Source: Rhipicephalus microplus (lineage: Eukaryota > Arthropoda > Arachnida > Ixodida > Ixodidae). From it: a stretch of DNA of 64,000 bases. The stretch is taken from assembly GCF_043290135.1 (NCBI RefSeq), contig NC_134702.1, positions 85,542,317 to 85,606,316 of the forward strand, given 5' to 3'. Numbering within the stretch: position 1 is the stretch's first letter; the number at the start of each line of letters is the position of its first letter. The notes beneath the pieces were generated by a model that saw nothing but the letters and a program-made list of their open reading frames with translations, did not search any database and had not been told where the DNA came from. Position numbers and translations under genes: made by a program. Below are positions 13,573-26,100 of this stretch, piece by piece.

Positions 13573-14739
13573 ATGACTGACCAGGCTACTCAATGTCAAC
13601 AAGATCCGTCAGCCCCGCAGCCGATCGTTGTGGTGCAACCTCGTGACCCAGGTCCATTCAAGGGCACAAGTGGCATAGACGTCGATGACTGGCTGGTTCA
13701 ATATGAGCGCGTCAGCAGCAGCAACCATTGGGGTCCAACGCTTATGTTGGCGAACATCATCTTCTACTTGCATGGCACGGCAAAACTCTGGTACGAGACA
13801 CATCAAGAAGAGTTGACTAGCTGGGACGTCTGTAAGCAGAAATTGCGCTATCTATTTGGGAAACCCATCGGACGTCAAGTGGCCGCAAAGAAAGAGCTTG
13901 CGACTCGTGCCCAGACATCCACGGAGCCGTACATCGCGTACATCCAGGACGTGTTGGCTTTGTGCCGCAAGGTCGACAAGGACATGCTCGACGAGGACAA
14001 AGTCGGACACATCCTGAAAGGAATTGCGGATGACGCCTTCAATTTTCTCCTGTGCAAGGACTGCTCGACGGTGGAGTCGGTCATCGAAGCATGTCGTCGC
14101 TTCGAACAGGCAAAAAGTAGGCGCATAGTTCACCGATTTGACCGCCTTCCCAACACGGCGGCTACGTCCTCTTGCGAAGATTTGCCCACACTACACTAAC
14201 CACCAGCGCCAGAAAACGTCACCAGAATAGTCCGTCGGGAACTCGAGGCCATGGCTCCCGCTATGTCTAGCGTCAGCGCGCCAGGACACAACCTCGGTGC
14301 TGTTTCAATGATACAGGCCGTGGTTCGCCAAGAGATCGCGAATATGGGCATTTCGCCACCTCATCAAAATGCCTCTGCTACTTCCAGCTCGGCTCCAGTC
14401 GTTGCGGCTGCCACTCCGAACCGCACGTTCGCGCCACGACGAAACCCAGCTGAATGGCGCACTCATGATGATCGGCCCATATGTTTTACGTGCCATCGGA
14501 TAGGACACATCGCTCGCCATTGCCGCAGCCGGTGGACCTCATCACCTCGACCGAGCTTCTATGATTGGCAGCCTCGCTCTGAACGTGCACCTTATGCCCC
14601 GTCCTACCGTGCTGAGACAGGTGCAGAGTATAATCCAGAACGTCGGACCAGCCGCTCGCCATCGCCCGTGCGTCGTCAGTCCCGCTCGCCCCAACCCCGC
14701 CGTTCTCGGTCTCCTTACGACCGTCGCTCGGAAAACTAG
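13573..14739 (+). pseudogene. Ty3-A gag, interrupted by one stop
   Basis: Gag is the structural protein that packages element RNA. The likely start is the ATG at 13573 (MTDQATQC), although the frame stays open back into the LTR. The capsid-like region includes DPGPFKG, DVDDWLVQYERV and IIFYLHGTAKLWYE. Reading is interrupted by TAA at 14197-14199, then continues in the same frame to TAG at 14737. The second part holds a CCHC zinc knuckle CFTCHRIGHIARHC (from 14482) and an Arg/Ser-rich tail. Ty3-B gag is open through the equivalent place, so this is a single nonsense change or a sequencing error. About 388 codons in total. Confidence 0.88.
14730..14736 (+). promoter_or_regulatory. Candidate -1 frameshift heptamer, Ty3-A
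   Basis: G GAA AAC (gag frame) lies directly before the gag stop TAG. The pol frame is -1 relative to gag and is open from here onward. The same heptamer precedes the gag stop in the other two Ty3 elements (36212-36218 and 23112-23118). Confidence 0.5.
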
Positions 14740-17700
14740 CCGGTGCAGCCCCCGGAGGCGACGCTGCATACACGACTTGGACTGCAAATCCTCTGATTAC
14801 TCCCGACCAGCGGTGCAACCTCCTTACAATTCTCGTTGATGATTTACCTATAACGGCTCTTATTGATACCGGTGCACAAATATCTGTGATGAGCTCAGAC
14901 CTCCGCTGCCGCCTCAAAAAAGTTCTGACGCCTGCGATTGCACCTACCGTTCGTACCGCGGATGGGAGTATTCCTGCTGTGCTTGGAATGTGCACTGCGC
15001 GATTAACAATTTCTAAGCATCAAACTTCAGTTCTGTTCGCTGTACTGGAAAATTGCCCTCATGACCTAATCCTTGGACTCGACTTTCTGACTTCACACGC
15101 TGCGCTCATTGACTGTTCCAAAGGTCTTCTTCAGCTCGAACTACCATCCTTTTCGGAGACCGTCTCTACCAGCCCACCTCGTCTACGCTCTGTCGATTTC
15201 CTTAGACTTCCGCCGCAAGCCGCAGTCCAAGTCCAACTCTCGCCATATCCTGCAGTACCCGATGGTGATTATGTTGCTGCCCCGATTTCTGACGTCGCCA
15301 TGACACGCAATGTTGCACTCCCCAACACGGTGGTTACCGTTAAGGACAACCGAACTTCGTTTCCCGTCCTCAATTTCGGCCTCTCAGCGCAAGTTATTCC
15401 TCGCGGCATGTCACTTGCGCATCTTACACCACTGGTCGACCACACAGTTTCCGCTCTAACCACCAATTCGCCACCCGATTTTTCATCAACGTCGTTCTCG
15501 TCACGTTCCTGTTCCGACCTTTTCAAGCCAATGCTATCTGACAAGCTCACCTCTGAACAAGTCTCTGCTTTCTGCCGTGTGCTTGCTCCTTATCAGGACA
15601 TCTTTGACTTCGGTGACCGTAATTTGGGCCAGACATCTGTAGTAACCCATCGCATCGACACCGGTGACGCTCGACCCATTCGCCGACGACCCTACCGTGT
15701 GTCAGCCCCGGAGCGTGCTATTATACAGCGAGAAGTCGATAAAATGCTTGATAAGGGCATCATCGAACCCTCATCTAGTCCCTGGTCCTCACCCGTTGTA
15801 CTTGTTAAAAAGAAGGACAATAGCTGGAGATTCTGTGTTGATTACCGCCATCTCAACCATATTACCAAGAAAGATGTCTATCCCCTACCGCGCATAGATG
15901 ATGCACTCGATTGCTTGCACGGTGCCAAATATTTCTCTTCAATAGACCTTCGCACAGGCTACTGGCAGATCGCTGTGGACGACAAAGACAGAGAGAAGAC
16001 GGCCTTCGTGACTCCTGATGGTCTTTATCAGTTCAAGATGATGCCTTTTGGATTATGCAATGCCCCCGCGACATTTGAGCGCATGATGGACTCTCTCCTT
16101 CGAGGCATGAAGTGGACCATCTGCCTCTGCTATCTTGACGACGTTATTGTTTTTTCGACTACTTTTGACGACCATCTTACCCGTCTGTCCGCAGTGCTTG
16201 ATGTTTTTCGACGTGCCAACTTGCAACTTAACTCGTCCAAATGCCGCTTTGGGCAACGCCAAATTTGCGTACTCGGCCATCTTGTTAACGCTGCGGGCGT
16301 TCAACCAGACCCTGCGAAAGTCCGAGCAGTTCGCGACTTCCCCACACCCCGCTCAGTCAAGGACGTCCGAAGTTTTCTGGGACTGTGCTCCTATTTCCGT
16401 CGTTTTGTCGAGAATTTCGCTGAAGTAGCCCGTCCTCTAACCTGCCTCCTCAAAACGGATGTCGCATTCACCTGGGGCCAACAGCAAGCAAACGCCTTCT
16501 CGTCGCTCGTCGACATTCTCACCAATCCACCAGTCCTAGCACACTTCGACCCATCCGCTGCTACGGAGCTTCGTACTGACGCCAGTGGCCACGGCATAGG
16601 CGCAGTGCTCGCGCAGCGGCAACAAGGAATGCACCGCGTCGTCGCGTATGCAAGCCGTCTGTTGTCGCGCTCGGAACAAAATTATTCCATCACAGAACGC
16701 GAGTGCTTAGCTCTCGTCTGGGTCATTGCGAAATTCCGACCGTACCTGTATGGCCGACCATTCTCAGTTATTACGGACCACCATGCGCTTTGCTGGCTCT
16801 CCTCACTCAAGGACCCTACGGGACGCCTTGGTCGCTGGGCGCTGCGCTTACAAGAGTACACTTTTTCCGTATCCTATAAATCCGGACAACTTCACAAGGA
16901 TGCCGACTGCTTGTCCCGTTACCCAGTCGATCCCCCTGACACGAGGGAAGATGAGCAAGCGGCCCTCGTACTTTCAATTACCGGCTTCACCGACATAGCT
17001 GCTGAACAACGCCGCGACCCCTCTTTGCGTGCTATTATCAATGGTCTGCACTCTCCCCACCCTGACCACTCCTTACAACTGTTCGTTCTTCACAACGACA
17101 TTTTGCACCGCTACAACACCCGCCCTGATGGTGCTGAGCTTTTACTCGTTGTTCCTGTGCATCTTCGCTCAGACGTTTTGGCCCAGCTGCATGATGCCCC
17201 CTCCGCTGGACACCTAGGGGTGTCACGCACGTATGACCGCATTCGCCGCCGATTCTTTTGGCCTGGCCTCTACCGTTCTGTGCGACAGTACGTTGCGGCA
17301 TGCGACCTCTGCCAGCGCCGCAAGACACCTGCTCTGAGACCTGCTGGTACCCTCCAGCCCATTGAAGTACCAGATGAGCCATTTTTCCGAGTCGGCCTCG
17401 ATCTTCTAGGACCCTTTCCCGTGTCGGCCACCGGTAATAAGTGGATTGCTATTGCTACCGACTACGCAACGCGGTATGCCGTTACACGCGCCCTCCCCAC
17501 CAGCTGCGCTACTGATGTAGCCGATTTCCTTCTTCATGACATCATTCTGCGTCATGGTGCTCCTCGTCAGTTGATCACCGACCGCGGCAGCTGTTTTCTA
17601 TCTAAAGTAGTCGACGAGCTCCTGCGATCCTGCTCTACCCACCACAAGTTCACTACAGCGTACCATCCGCAAACCAATGGCCTCACGGAACGCCTCAATC

Positions 17701-18242
17701 GTACCTTGACGAATATGTTAGCGATGTACGTTTCCAAGGATCACAAAGATTGGGACATCCACTTACCTTTCGTTACCTTCGCATACAACAGTTCACGTCA
17801 TGATACAGCTGGATTTTCCCCTTTTTACCTACTGTTCGGTTATGACCCGCCTTTGCCCATGGACACAATGCTCCAATCTGACGCCGCCTCCTCGACTGCT
17901 TATGCTCGTGATGCCTTGGCCCGAGCTGACATCGCCCGCCAAGTCGCCCGGAATCGTTTATGTGCCTCGCAGCTTAACCAAAAGAGTGCTTACGATCGCC
18001 GGCACCGCGACGTACAGTACTCTCCGGGGTCACTCGTCTTGCTGTGGTTACCATCACGTCGTGTTGGTCTCAGCGAAAAACTGATGTCCCGTTACGTTGG
18101 CCCCTACCGCGTCATACGCAAGGTCACCAGCGTGACCTATGAGATAGCTCCACTCCATACCACGTCAGTACCAGCTTCAGTCCCGACCGATATAGTGCAC
18201 GTCTCACAGCTTAAGCCATACTTCTCACGCCCCGAGAATTGA
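14738..18242 (+). CDS. Ty3-A pol polyprotein
   Basis: Pol matures and copies the element RNA and inserts the cDNA. It is probably made by -1 frameshifting, since the frame is open from the gag end and the first ATG (14886) lies after the protease active site. Domains in order: aspartic protease with DTGA (D codon 14865-14867); RT with [11 protein letters not shown] and the catalytic YLDD (16131-16142); RNase H with TDASG and DHHALCWL; and integrase with an HHCC finger (H in LHDAPSAGH, CxxC in CDLCQ). The integrase DDE residues lie in VGLDLLGPFP, ITDRG and NGLTERLNRT, followed by a C-terminal GPYR module. It runs about 1,168 residues to TGA 18240 with no interruption. Length and order fit intact Ty3/gypsy pol. 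Confidence 0.94.
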
Positions 18243-18278
18243 TCGCACCGGGACGGTGCTTCTGCCGCCGGCGGGTAA

Positions 18279-18432
18279 TGTCACGGGCTAAGTAGATGCC
18301 TGAGGATGACGACGACGAAGTGCTGAACGGGAACGTGCTCGGACTGCAGCAGCGTCGTACGCATTAGCTCGCCAGTATATTCGCCAGTACACATTTGTTC
18401 ATCAGTGTATACTTTATTCCCCGTAACATCAT
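18279..18432 (+). repeat. Ty3-A 3' LTR
   Basis: 154 bp, identical to 13337-13490. It is preceded by CCGCCGGCGGGTAA, the candidate polypurine-tract region. The block ACGGTGCTTCT just upstream is shared with Ty3-B. Confidence 0.93.
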
Positions 18433-20692
18433 GACTTCATAATTTTTCAAACATATTTATGTAACTGTCCGCAAACCATGATGTGATTATGAGAAATTCT
18501 GTAGTGGAGGGTTCCAGAAATTTCGACCGCCCAGTGTCCTTAAAGGTTCACCTATGAACGTAACTATACTCGGCGACAGCTTTTTTTGACATTGGAGCGA
18601 AGGCTACGGAGGTGGGGCCTCCGCACATTTGTGTTACTACGCAAGTAGTCCGGCACCTTGCAGCCGATTTCGGTTCCAGTTTCGGCTTTCGCTTGCTCGC
18701 TGCGCTAGTGTGTTTAGCAAAATGTATGCATGCAAAATGGGAACGTCAGAGTTAAACTTTGATGAGAGTGCATACATGCAGCTATTTACTGTGCTGTTTA
18801 TATACTGGTACATATACAATTTTCCGTTGTTCAGAACGTTTTCCCAGCATTATTCAGCCTTTATAACAGTGAAGTTTAGGTTCCGTGTTCAGCCCAGTAT
18901 ATACGGGTACGCGACACACGTGATCGAATGTTAACGTTTACGGTATTGAGCCCTGGTACAGGCGAAATGGAAGGCCGGTTGCGGCATGATCCGACCACGG
19001 GCCTGTCTTGTTTCAGTTTTGCTGTATTCGGTTTACGCCCTCGAAGGCTGCCAGCAATGATCGGCGCAGACTGCGCCTCAGTGTTCGAGAAGACTCACAA
19101 TTGTTGTAGATCGTTGTTAAGATTGCGCGCAAGACGCGAACAGTGAAGCTTATTTCAGAGCTTGCGCGGCCACCAGTGATAAGGCTGGAAAGTTCGATAC
19201 GTGATGTATAAATGACGGCACGTCCCAACGATGAGCAGCTTTTCCACGGCCGATGCTGTGCTCGCCGCTGCAAGAGCGAACAGCAGACGCAGCCGGCGTG
19301 CGGAAAACGTCCAAGAAATAAAAAAGAAAAGAAAATAGGGCGCACGATAACTTCTTTTCCATGAACAGCGTCCCATACTTGTTCTATCCTTATAATGAAG
19401 AAAGTTTTGTTTATTCGGGCCAAGTAGCTATTAGAATCAGAAAATAAAATAGGTACTATATCCTGGCGCGCGCTCATGCAGGCGGTTCGGCTCTATAGCT
19501 TCCACAGTGCTGTCAAGAAAAGCTGTCGCCGAGTATACACGGGCCTCTGTCATTTCGCCTTCACCGAATTGCGGTCTCCGCGAACTGTATTCGATCCTGC
19601 GACCTTCAAGTCATCAGTATTAGTCAAACAAGTTGCTTGCAATTTACTGCAGCAAAAAATATTATTTTTCATCGCTTAATTTGTTTCGTTTCCTCTAGTG
19701 TATACCGCGAGGCAGCGTAATATGCACCTTGCTTATCTACATCAATTGTCTGACAACTTATCATCTTGTATGCATATGTTTGCTGACGTATGTTTATCGC
19801 AAGTGGAATGTGATCGTACTTCGCACAATAGAACGGCGCTGTCAAACCGCCCTCTCTGATATTGAGGAAGGTCACATCGACACCGTGACCTCGTTCTCAG
19901 CATTGGAACACCACGCTCAGTGGGTCATCACTGCAGATAATGATGCCCAGGGGCGTATAGCCAGAAACTTCTTCGGGGAAGGGGGTGGGTTGCACCTCCG
20001 TGATCTGAAGTGGGGGCCGGGCAAGCCCCCACTTCACGTAAGTGTACGTGTGCGTGTTTGATACTGCGTTTGAGTGTGGCATGAGATGATTGATAGCACA
20101 CCAAGGAATGTGGTGAGTAATGACTGATAAAAAACGCACTAAAATAAGCATGCCATGGTCTACGAAAACGATTAACAGGCCTCGTCGTCATTAAGCGCAT
20201 GCACTTTGATTATCGATGAAAACAAGCAATGCCTACAAAATCACGCAACTAGCGCCGCGTGAGACATCGGGTGACCACCTGACCGCACGTGCACGAAAGA
20301 GGGCATCCTCGTTAAAGTGCGTGGACCGCACCATAAGCGTGCGCCGTTGGCGAGGGTTTGTGGCAGCGCCTGCTCTCTGTATTGTCAACACGGTAGGTCT
20401 GTAGGCGCTCGCTCGCTGAAAACCGGTCGTGTGTCAATGTATGGGGTTGGCTTTACGACACCCCCCTTCTTGCCTACGCATTATTACTGCAATATTTCAT
20501 GTTGCATTGCGAAGCATGTATACAGGACGCATGTGTTTGTAATGCATGAAAGCCACTTTCACTCCATTTCCAAGCAGATGAAGTTCTTTTCACTGTATTC
20601 ACAAGCCGGCGTGTTGACAACAAAATTTTTGCAAAGGTACTTTCAAACAGACTTCAATTTGCAATGTCAATGCTTATCGGTGCCCATAAGAC
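18433..20692. other. No gene; SINE remnant and repeats
   Basis: A diverged minus-strand Ruka-type SINE tail lies at about 18470-18565 (phrases TGATTATGAGA and GTAGTGGAGGGTTCC). At 19930-20040 a stretch with GGGGCGTA.AGCCAGAAA and a hairpin GAAGTGGGGG/CCCCCACTTC looks like a dispersed repeat. Nothing else has recognisable coding potential. Confidence 0.45.
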
Positions 20693-21580
20693 GTGCGGTA
20701 TAAAAGGTTGCTCAATACAAATATACACATCGCTCGTACAGTATTGGAACATTGTTCACACTTATATGAACAACTGGCTATACAACAAGTAGTTTTAGCG
20801 AAAGCCTTTGATCAGGTTCGTCATTATTTTCTATTTTCTCTTCTCGAACATGTCACTATATCTAAAGGTGTGAAACTATGCTACAATGAATGTTCCATTC
20901 GTTTAATTGTTAATGGCTATCTTTCGAAACCCGTCTTTCTTAACTCGTCTGTGAAACAGGGCTGTCCGTCGTTGCCAATGCTTTTCGCTCTTTACTTGGA
21001 GCCACTGTGCTTAAATGTAATTCGATCTAGTAACATCCGCGGTTTCAGTGCTTATGGAAATGAGATAAATGTATTGGCGTATGCGGATGACCTAGGGTTC
21101 TTTTGCACAGATCTTTCTAGTATAATAATGGTGGTGTCAACAATGGGAGAATTCGGAAAATTTTCAGGGGCACGAATAAACTTTGCTAAAAGCTTGAGAC
21201 TGTGGTTTGGCCCATGGACATATAAACCAACCCATTTTCAGGGCACAGAATGGTCTTGTGTTCCGCCAAAATACATAGGCGTTCGATTAAATGCATATCG
21301 ATCAAGTGCACATTATTGGAAAGAACGTGTACCAACCCTGAAGCGCTATGCCCAGACATTTATTCCCCATAACCTCTCTATCTTTGGCAGAGCTAAAGCA
21401 TGCCACCTGTTTCTGGCAACAAAAATGTTTTACGTTCTGCAAATAATTTGTTGTTCGAGGGTTTACATGCAGATATTTCACCGTATATTTGCTTCCTTTA
21501 TTTGCTCATCAACCTATGAACAGATGATGGTGGTGGTGAAAAACATTTATTTACAAAAGAGAGGTGTAGGACCTCTGTAG
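20693..21580 (+). pseudogene. LINE reverse transcriptase fragment
   Basis: A 295-codon frame contains the middle of a non-LTR retrotransposon RT. Motifs seen: KAFDQV (residues 37-42), SVKQGCPSLPMLFALYLEP (residues 86-104), and YADD at residues 130-133 (the catalytic pair). A LINE-type thumb follows with GARINFAKS and PKYIGV. The residue normally Asp in motif A appears to be Val (QQVVLAKAFD), so the copy is probably inactive. The endonuclease and the start of RT are missing, and the C-terminus is cut off near 21520, where an opposite-strand LINE tail begins. Confidence 0.8.
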
Positions 21581-21606
21581 AGGCCCCTACAGACTAGGTG
21601 GAGTCT

Positions 21607-22000
21607 CTATTCCGGGACCCCATTGGTTAAAGCCGCCGTCTTGGCTCTCTGGACCAAGGCCTGCTGGGCCTGAAGGTCTGAGCAGCCGAGCAGGGCCGCC
21701 TCCCAGTCCTCTCGCCTAGGGTTTGGGTTAGGAGTAATGGCTGCGTTAGCTTGGCAGGCCCACACCATGTGGTAGGTGTCTGCCACCTCCCCACAGTGCT
21801 GGCACTGTCCTGTGACCGTAGGGTCGAAATGTTTGACTATGGCAGGACATAGCAATGTATTCGTCTGGAGGCGAAGCAAAATGCGCTCCTCTGCTTTCTT
21901 CAACCCCCGTGCGGGGGGAGGGTAGCGGCGATGACTTTCCCGATAATAATAAAGAATTTCCTTATATCGGAGGAGAGGGTAACCCTCCTCATCGGTCTCC
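21607..22000 (-). pseudogene. LINE C-terminal fragment, minus strand
   Basis: Read on the minus strand from about 22000 to the stop at 21607. It encodes the end of a LINE ORF2, with ERILLRLQTNT, a zinc-finger-like CQHCGEVADTYHMVWAC (C-x2-C-x7-H-x4-C) and REDWEAALLGC. The 3' end of the insertion is near 21520, where the minus strand reads AAATGTTTTTCACCACC. Its upstream part ends abruptly at the junction with the gag of Ty3-C (about 21995-22005). Confidence 0.75.
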
Positions 22001-22001
22001 A

Positions 22002-23121
22002 TCGGCACAACAAGTGGGATGACACGGACAAATTGACTAACGTCATCTTTTACCTCACTGACGTGGCCGAAATGTGGTATAACAACCACAAAAACGACAT
22101 TACGACGTGGTCCATCTTTAAAACGTTGTTTGCGGACGTTTTTGGCCGACCCGCTGTCCGCAAGTCCAGAGCCGAACAACGCTTGCGGACTCGCGCACAA
22201 AAGCCAACGGAATCTTTCACCAGCTATATCGAAGACATTATTGCTCTTTGCAACCGTGTGAACGCCACCATGCCCGAGTCGGAGAAGATTCAACACATTC
22301 TCAAAGGGATAAATGACGGTGCATATCAGCTGCTCCTGGCCCGTAATCCTGCCACCGTTGCGGAACTTGTCACTTTGTGTCAAAGTTTCGACGAATTGAG
22401 CAAGCAGCGCGCCCTGACTCGGCCATTTTCCTCACACGCCGACTCGCTCTCCAGTCTCACTTCCGTTCCCGACCACTCACCAACCCTGCAAGAGATTAAA
22501 GACTTCGTGCGTGAAGAAGTAGCTCGGCAACTGTCGTTGATTCCCTTCACGCAGCAGCCACCGTCCTCTCGTCTGCCCTCACCACTCCGCGACGTTATTG
22601 CCGAAGAGGTAGCTCAGGCTGTTCCCGCCGCTGCCCACCAGCAGCCTGTGGCCATGCCTGTTGCCCATGCGCCGGTTATGCAGCCCGTGGCCGCGCCTCT
22701 AACGTATGCCCAGGTGGTACGCAGCAGACCCCGCCAGCAGCATTTGCCACCCATGTCTTCAGTTGCTCCCCACTCCGCCCCTTTTTCGACACCTTGGGCC
22801 GCACCACGAGTCAGCAATTCCTGGCGCACTCCTGACAATCGACCGATCTGCTACGCCTGCGGTACTCCAGGACACGTGGCACGATATTGTCGCCGTCGCT
22901 TCCAACCACTCCACGACGCTACTCGGCCGTTACCGTATGACCCACAGCCCATGCACATACCTGCTCCTTATCCATCACCGCAGTATGGATACACTAACCT
23001 TCCTGAGTCTCGGTCACCCCAGCCCTCACCTCAGACTCACTCTCCCCGCTCCCCATCTCCTCGCAGGCGATCACTGCCCCAAATGCGTCCTAGACCCGCT
23101 TCCTCCAACCGGGAAAACTGA
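22002..23121 (+). pseudogene. Ty3-C gag, 5'-truncated
   Basis: The readable gag begins at HRHNKWDDTDKLTNVIFYL, which aligns with the middle of the Ty3-A and Ty3-B capsid region. It has a CCHC knuckle CYACGTPGHVARYC and a Pro/Ser/Arg-rich tail before TGA 23119. The N-terminal third, including the start codon, is missing. An open frame extends left to 21931, but that part is antisense LINE sequence. Confidence 0.85.
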
Positions 23122-26100
23122 ACGCCGCAGTTCCAGAGGCAAGAACTGCGCCGTCGTCGAAATGCTCAAGCCCTCGCACTTCACCAGCTAACGTCGTCGC
23201 CATATCTGTCGATGGTGTTTCTACCTTTGCCCTCGTCGACACAGGTGCTGTCGTTTCTGTTATAGCCGCCCAGCTCTGCCGCTCCCTACGCAAAGTGACC
23301 ACGCCGCTCTCTGGACTATCGCTTCGTACAGCTAGCGCACAACAAGTTCGACCTCTCGGCACCTGTACGGCCCGCATATTCATACAAGGCTCTATGTACG
23401 TTGTCGAGTTCATCGTCCTTTCGGTGTGCTCGCATGACATTATCCTCGGGTGGGACTTTCTGTCAAATCATCATGCCATCATCGACTGCGCACGCGCTGA
23501 AGTTCAATTTTCGCACCTGTGTGACGAACCTTTGCACGAAACCCTTGAGTGGTCGCCAAAACTTGTCGTGCGTGAGGACACTGAAATTCCGCCAGCCTCT
23601 CTTGCCGTTGTCCCGGTATGCTGCGATGACTATAACGATGCTACGGTAATGTTTACACCTTCCCACATTTTCATGAGCCGCCGAGCCGTTTCTTTGCCTT
23701 TCGCTACGCTTGACGTCAATGCTGGCCGAAGCAATATTTTCATCCACAACCCCCTTTCTGCACCGCTTACGCTACTTGCCGGCGAATGTCTCGGTCGATT
23801 GGATTACCTTGATTCTTCTTTACTCCTTAACATGCCAGACGAATCGTGCAGTAACGCCTCTACCGAACTTCATGCCCTTTCCCCACTGGAATGCTCGTCG
23901 AGTGACACCTTCTCGAGTTCCATCGCCGACACCTTAACTACTCAAGAACGCGCCGAGCTTCTTAATCTCCTCCAGCACTTCGCGAATTCGTTCGACGTTT
24001 CTCAGCCGCAATTGGGTCGTACTTCGGCAGTGCACCACTACATTGACACCGGTTCGCACCAGCCATTTCGTCAAAGACCGTACCGTGTCTCTGCTGCAGA
24101 ACGTCACGTCATCAACGACCAGGTCGAAGAGATGCTACGTCGTCGCGTTATTCAACCATCGCACAGTCCTTGGGCATCTCCTGTCGTTCTAGTTCGAAAG
24201 AAGGATGGATCAATTAGATTTTGCGTCGACTACCGGCGATTAAACAAGGTGACGCGGAAAGACGTCTATCCATTACCGCGCATTGACGACGCCCTTGACA
24301 GCCTCCAAGGAGCCGAATTCTTCTCCTCCTTAGACTTACGATCTGGATACTGGCAGGTCCCTATGGCAGAAGCTGATCGCCAGAAAACTGCGTTCATTAC
24401 ACCAGATGGCCTGTATGAATTTAATGTAATGCCTTTTGGGCTTTGTAATGCCCCTGCCACGTTTTAACGACTTATGGACAACACACTGCGTGGACTGAAG
24501 TGGTCTGTGTGTCTATGCTACCTCGACAACATTGTCGTTTTCTCTCCCGATTTTCCTACACATCTGCTTCGGCTCCAACTGGTTCTGACGTGTTTAACCA
24601 ACGCTGGGCTCCAACTGAACCTCAAAAAGTGCCGCTTCGCTGCGCGAGAGCTGTCCATCTTAGGGCACATCGTGTCCAAGCATGGTGTTCTACCCGACCC
24701 TGCAAAACTGCGAGCAGTCACCGAGTTCCCGAAACCTACTACACTGAAAGAATTACGCAGTTTCATCGGACTATGCTCGTACTTCCGGCGCTTCGTTCGA
24801 AATTTTGCGTCGATCATGTCACCACTGACCAACCTCCTACGCGGTGACGCAGACCTTTCATCCTGGTCTCCTGACGGCGACGTCGCGTTCGCCACGCTCC
24901 GTAATCTGCTAACATCTCCTCCCATTCTACGGCATTTCGACCCAGCAGCTGCAACGGAAGTTCACACAGACGCTAGCGGGGTTGGTCTTGGCGCTGTCCT
25001 CGCCCAGCGCAAGCCGGGCTACTCCGAATATGTCGTCGCTTATGCGAGTCGCACGCTCACTAAAGCTGAGGCCAATTACAGCGTCACTGAAAAAGAGTGC
25101 TTAGCGCTAGTGTGGGCGCTTCGCAAGTTCCGCCCTTATTTGTACGGTCGCCCATTCGACCTGGTAACGGACCACCATGCACTTTGTTGGCTCGCCACAT
25201 TGAAAGATCCTTCTGGCCGCCTAGCTCGGTGGGCACTGCAAATCCAGGAGTACGACATTCGCGTGATCTATCGCAGCGGACGCAAGCATTCTGACGCCAA
25301 CGCCCTGTCCGTTCGCCTTTACCTCCCGACTCGGCCTGCGGAACCACTGGTACCAACTCCATCGCATCTCTCGACCTCGACTCGTTTGCCAGTGAACAAC
25401 ACAAGGACCCATGGATCGCTTCCCTTTTTGACTGTCTCTCTGGATCGTCAACCACTGCGGTATCACGATCTCTCCGACGTCAAGCTGCTCATTTCGCCAT
25501 TCGTGATCGGCTGATACACCGACGCAACTATGCCCCTGAAGGTCGTAAGTGGCTCTTGGTTGTCCCCCGCAGCTTGCGATCACAAATATGCACCACCTTT
25601 CACGACGATCCCCAGTGTGGCCATGCTGGAGTTTTCAAAACTTACGAACGCATTCGCCGTCGCTTCTACTGGCGCGGAATGTATAATTTTGTTCGAAAAT
25701 TCCTTATGGGCTGCCCTGAATGTCAACGCCGCAAATCACCGCCTTTTCACTCGTCCGGTGCACTTCAACCGCTTCCGTGCCCTGCCAAACCTTTCGATCG
25801 AATCGGAATTGATCTCTATGGCCCTCTGCCAACAACATCAGATGAAAATCGATGGATCATAGTCGCTGTGTATTATTTAACACGCTACGCTGAGACCGCC
25901 GCCCTTCCAAGTGCCACTGCGCGGGACGTAGCGTCCTTCGTCCTCCATTGATTCATACTACGACATGGTGCTCCTCGAGAACTACTAAGTGACCGAGGAC
26001 GAGCCTTCCTATCAGAAGTCGTCACGGCTCTGCTTTCTGGATGCGATGTTGTTCATCGCAAGACCACGGCATACCATCCGCAGACTAACGGGCTCACGGA

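Larger units (their letters stand above)
13337..18432 (+). mobile_element. Ty3/gypsy LTR retrotransposon (Ty3-A)
   Basis: A complete element of 5,096 bp bounded by two 154-bp LTRs that I find identical base for base, which implies very recent insertion. Order: 5' LTR, primer site, gag with a CCHC knuckle, a -1 frame change, pol (protease, RT, RNase H, integrase), 3' LTR. The domain order RT-RNaseH-IN identifies Ty3/gypsy. The only lesion I see is an in-frame TAA in gag at 14197. I could not find a matching target-site duplication: the left flank ends TAATAT and the right flank starts GACTTC. Confidence 0.95.

Noticed and set aside
13331..18440. Target-site duplication for Ty3-A (and Ty3-B)
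   Set aside because: The flanks do not match at 4-6 bp with either plausible LTR boundary; the apparent TCAT/TTAT match belongs to the LTR ends themselves.
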